From the NCBI GenBank assembly GCA_050117475.1, contig JASFMR010000030.1, positions 1 to 33,234 of the forward strand: DNA of 33,234 nucleotides, given 5' to 3'. Below the pieces are notes generated by a model. The model searched no databases and was not told where the DNA came from. It saw only the letters and a program-made list of their open reading frames with translations. The translations under genes were made by a program, and so were the position numbers. Source of the DNA: Fodinibius sp050117475 (lineage in GTDB: Bacteria; Bacteroidota; Rhodothermia; Balneolales; Balneolaceae). Each line of letters starts with the position of its first letter. Within the stretch, counting starts at the first letter, position 1. Positions 32,536 through 33,234 of the stretch are shown piece by piece.

Positions 32536-32567
32536 CAAGTATAGCTGGGGTACAACGATTTAACAAA
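32536..32567 (-). promoter_or_regulatory. promoter of the S9 peptidase
   Basis: On the minus strand TTTG (32567-32564), 20 bases, then TATACTTG (32543-32536), one mismatch to TAnnTTTG. Transcription would start about 45-50 bases before the ATG. Confidence 0.65.
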
Positions 32568-32629
32568 TAGTTTTACATGCTTTAAGAGCTACCGGAGGAA
32601 TCTCAGAAACAATTGACAACGACCTGTCT

Positions 32630-32648
32630 TTTAGTCCCACGGACTAAA
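32630..32648. repeat. hairpin upstream of the S9 peptidase
   Basis: TTTAGTCC (32630-32637) and GGACTAAA (32641-32648) around the loop CAC. Perfect 8-bp stem, no T-run in either direction. Possibly another dispersed hairpin repeat. Confidence 0.45.
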
Positions 32649-32824
32649 GGAAATTATTGGGGATTGATAAGCATCACTTTAGGTTTTCGTAACATTATCT
32701 TAATCATCAATGCTTATTCTGAAATAAAAGGAAATCGGTTTAATCAGAACTTATTGGACTGAACTGAGTACAACTGTCTGCGGCCGGTTTTAACCTACTG
32801 GCGAAGGTTATTTATGAAGAGAGG

Positions 32825-32852
32825 AGGTCGGAACTATGTTCCGGCCTTTTTG
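32825..32852 (+). terminator. intrinsic terminator in the region before the last gene
   Basis: AGGTCGGAA (32825-32833) pairs with TTCCGGCCT (32839-32847), one G-U pair, then TTTT. There is no plus-strand gene before it in the 32482-32824 stretch, so it ends either a small RNA or a leader transcript. GGCCGG at 32782-32787 could pair with its right arm instead. Confidence 0.7.
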
Positions 32853-32901
32853 ATTCCATGAAATTGAATTGAGATTCCAAGTATTGAACCAAGCAGTGAA
32901 G

Positions 32902-33087
32902 ATGGAGGAACTGGAGACGATATCCTCGGAAGAGAAAGACGCATTTAAAAAACACTATAAACAGATACAACGGGCGATTGAGAAAATTTCACGAGAGAAA
33001 AGGGGGGATGACACAGGCCAGCCTATTTCACAAGAATCTCCAAAAAACATCCTAGACTGCATGATCAGGGATGGGTTTAAAAATTAG
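32902..33087 (+). CDS. short hypothetical protein, 61 residues
   Basis: ATG at 32902; the frame stays open upstream to a TTG at 32869. The protein is charged and helical (SEEKDAFKKHYKQIQRAIEK) with a Pro-containing tail ending DCMIRDGFKN. No membrane helix, signal or family is recognised. No clear Shine-Dalgarno. Composition is protein-like, which is the only support. It lies 50 bases after a terminator hairpin that may control it. Confidence 0.4.
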   Translation: MEELETISSEEKDAFKKHYKQIQRAIEKISREKRGDDTGQPISQESPKNILDCMIRDGFKN

Positions 33088-33119
33088 AAAAAGTGGCAAT
33101 ATGAGAGAGAAATGCCAAA

Positions 33120-33193
33120 TTTAGAACGACTAGGTCCATTCTATGTTCTAAAAAGTACCCGAGGCCGGACTTCCCGATCAACCTCCATCGGGA
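33120..33193. repeat. two hairpins at the window end
   Basis: TTTAGAAC (33120-33127) with GTTCTAAA (33145-33152), loop 17 bases; and TCCCGAT (33172-33178) with ATCGGGA (33187-33193), loop 8 bases, followed by CAGGCTT. The second resembles the palindrome at 10951-10970. No gene is seen after 33087. Confidence 0.45.
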
Positions 33194-33234
33194 CAGGCTT
33201 CTCGTCCTGGAGCCAAAGATTTGAAAAGAATCCG

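Noticed and set aside
32667..32717. ATAAGCAT/ATGCTTAT inverted repeat as an operator
   Set aside because: The arms are 35 bases apart in AT-rich sequence; likely chance.

Overview
The window looks like the chromosome of a moderately GC-rich, aerobic, heterotrophic member of the Bacteroidota side of the tree, most likely the Balneolota/Rhodothermota group. This is inferred from several promoters of the TTG-N19/21-TAnnTTTG type seen upstream of genes, many genes without a Shine-Dalgarno sequence, and a gene mix (S9 and M1 exported peptidases, amino-acid permease with fused UspA domains, methylmalonyl-CoA pathway enzymes) that fits marine or saline members of that group. No plasmid, phage, insertion sequence or CRISPR array was seen.

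Layout. 1-1274: the 3' part of a RuBisCO-like protein gene (cut by the window edge) with a cupin gene behind it. 1361-1432: tRNA-Gly(GCC) on the minus strand with its own promoter and terminator. 1597-5389: an aldo/keto reductase, then a minus-strand pair made of a permease-UspA fusion and a small membrane protein. 5674-9839: a plus-strand housekeeping run purF-engB-serA-mce. 10119-10700: outer-membrane beta-barrel protein with terminator. 10870-11571: a rearranged tRNA-Pro(GGG) locus with a broken 5' copy of the tRNA in front, the intact tRNA, a small GIY-YIG nuclease gene, and a second copy of the tRNA 3' end plus terminator behind it. 11614-13063: four small genes, two of them short membrane proteins. 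13055-16140: SDR dehydrogenase, GroES-like protein, exported metallo-beta-lactamase-fold protein, a 58-residue Cys-rich protein, and an unpartnered ABC ATPase. 16358-21013: a very acidic protein of unknown role, an acyl-CoA carboxylase carboxyltransferase, and rarA. 21517-24515: an FMN reductase and a histidine kinase/response regulator pair. 24686-28829: M1-type lipoprotein peptidase, single-domain receiver, and a sulfide:quinone-reductase-like flavoprotein. 29015-33234: alpha/beta hydrolase, S9 peptidase, and a leader-like region in front of a small hypothetical gene.

How the genes fit together. mce (9441) and the carboxyltransferase (18010) point to propionyl-CoA/methylmalonyl-CoA interconversion, although the biotin carboxylase and the mutase lie outside the window. 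purF and serA supply purines and serine. The M1 and S9 peptidases and the permease suit growth on peptides and amino acids. The most unusual part is the tRNA-Pro locus. The GIY-YIG gene sits between two copies of the tRNA 3' end and terminator, as if one gene had inserted at a tRNA and carried or restored its 3' end. Its reading frame runs through the second copy and through a terminator hairpin before reaching a stop codon.
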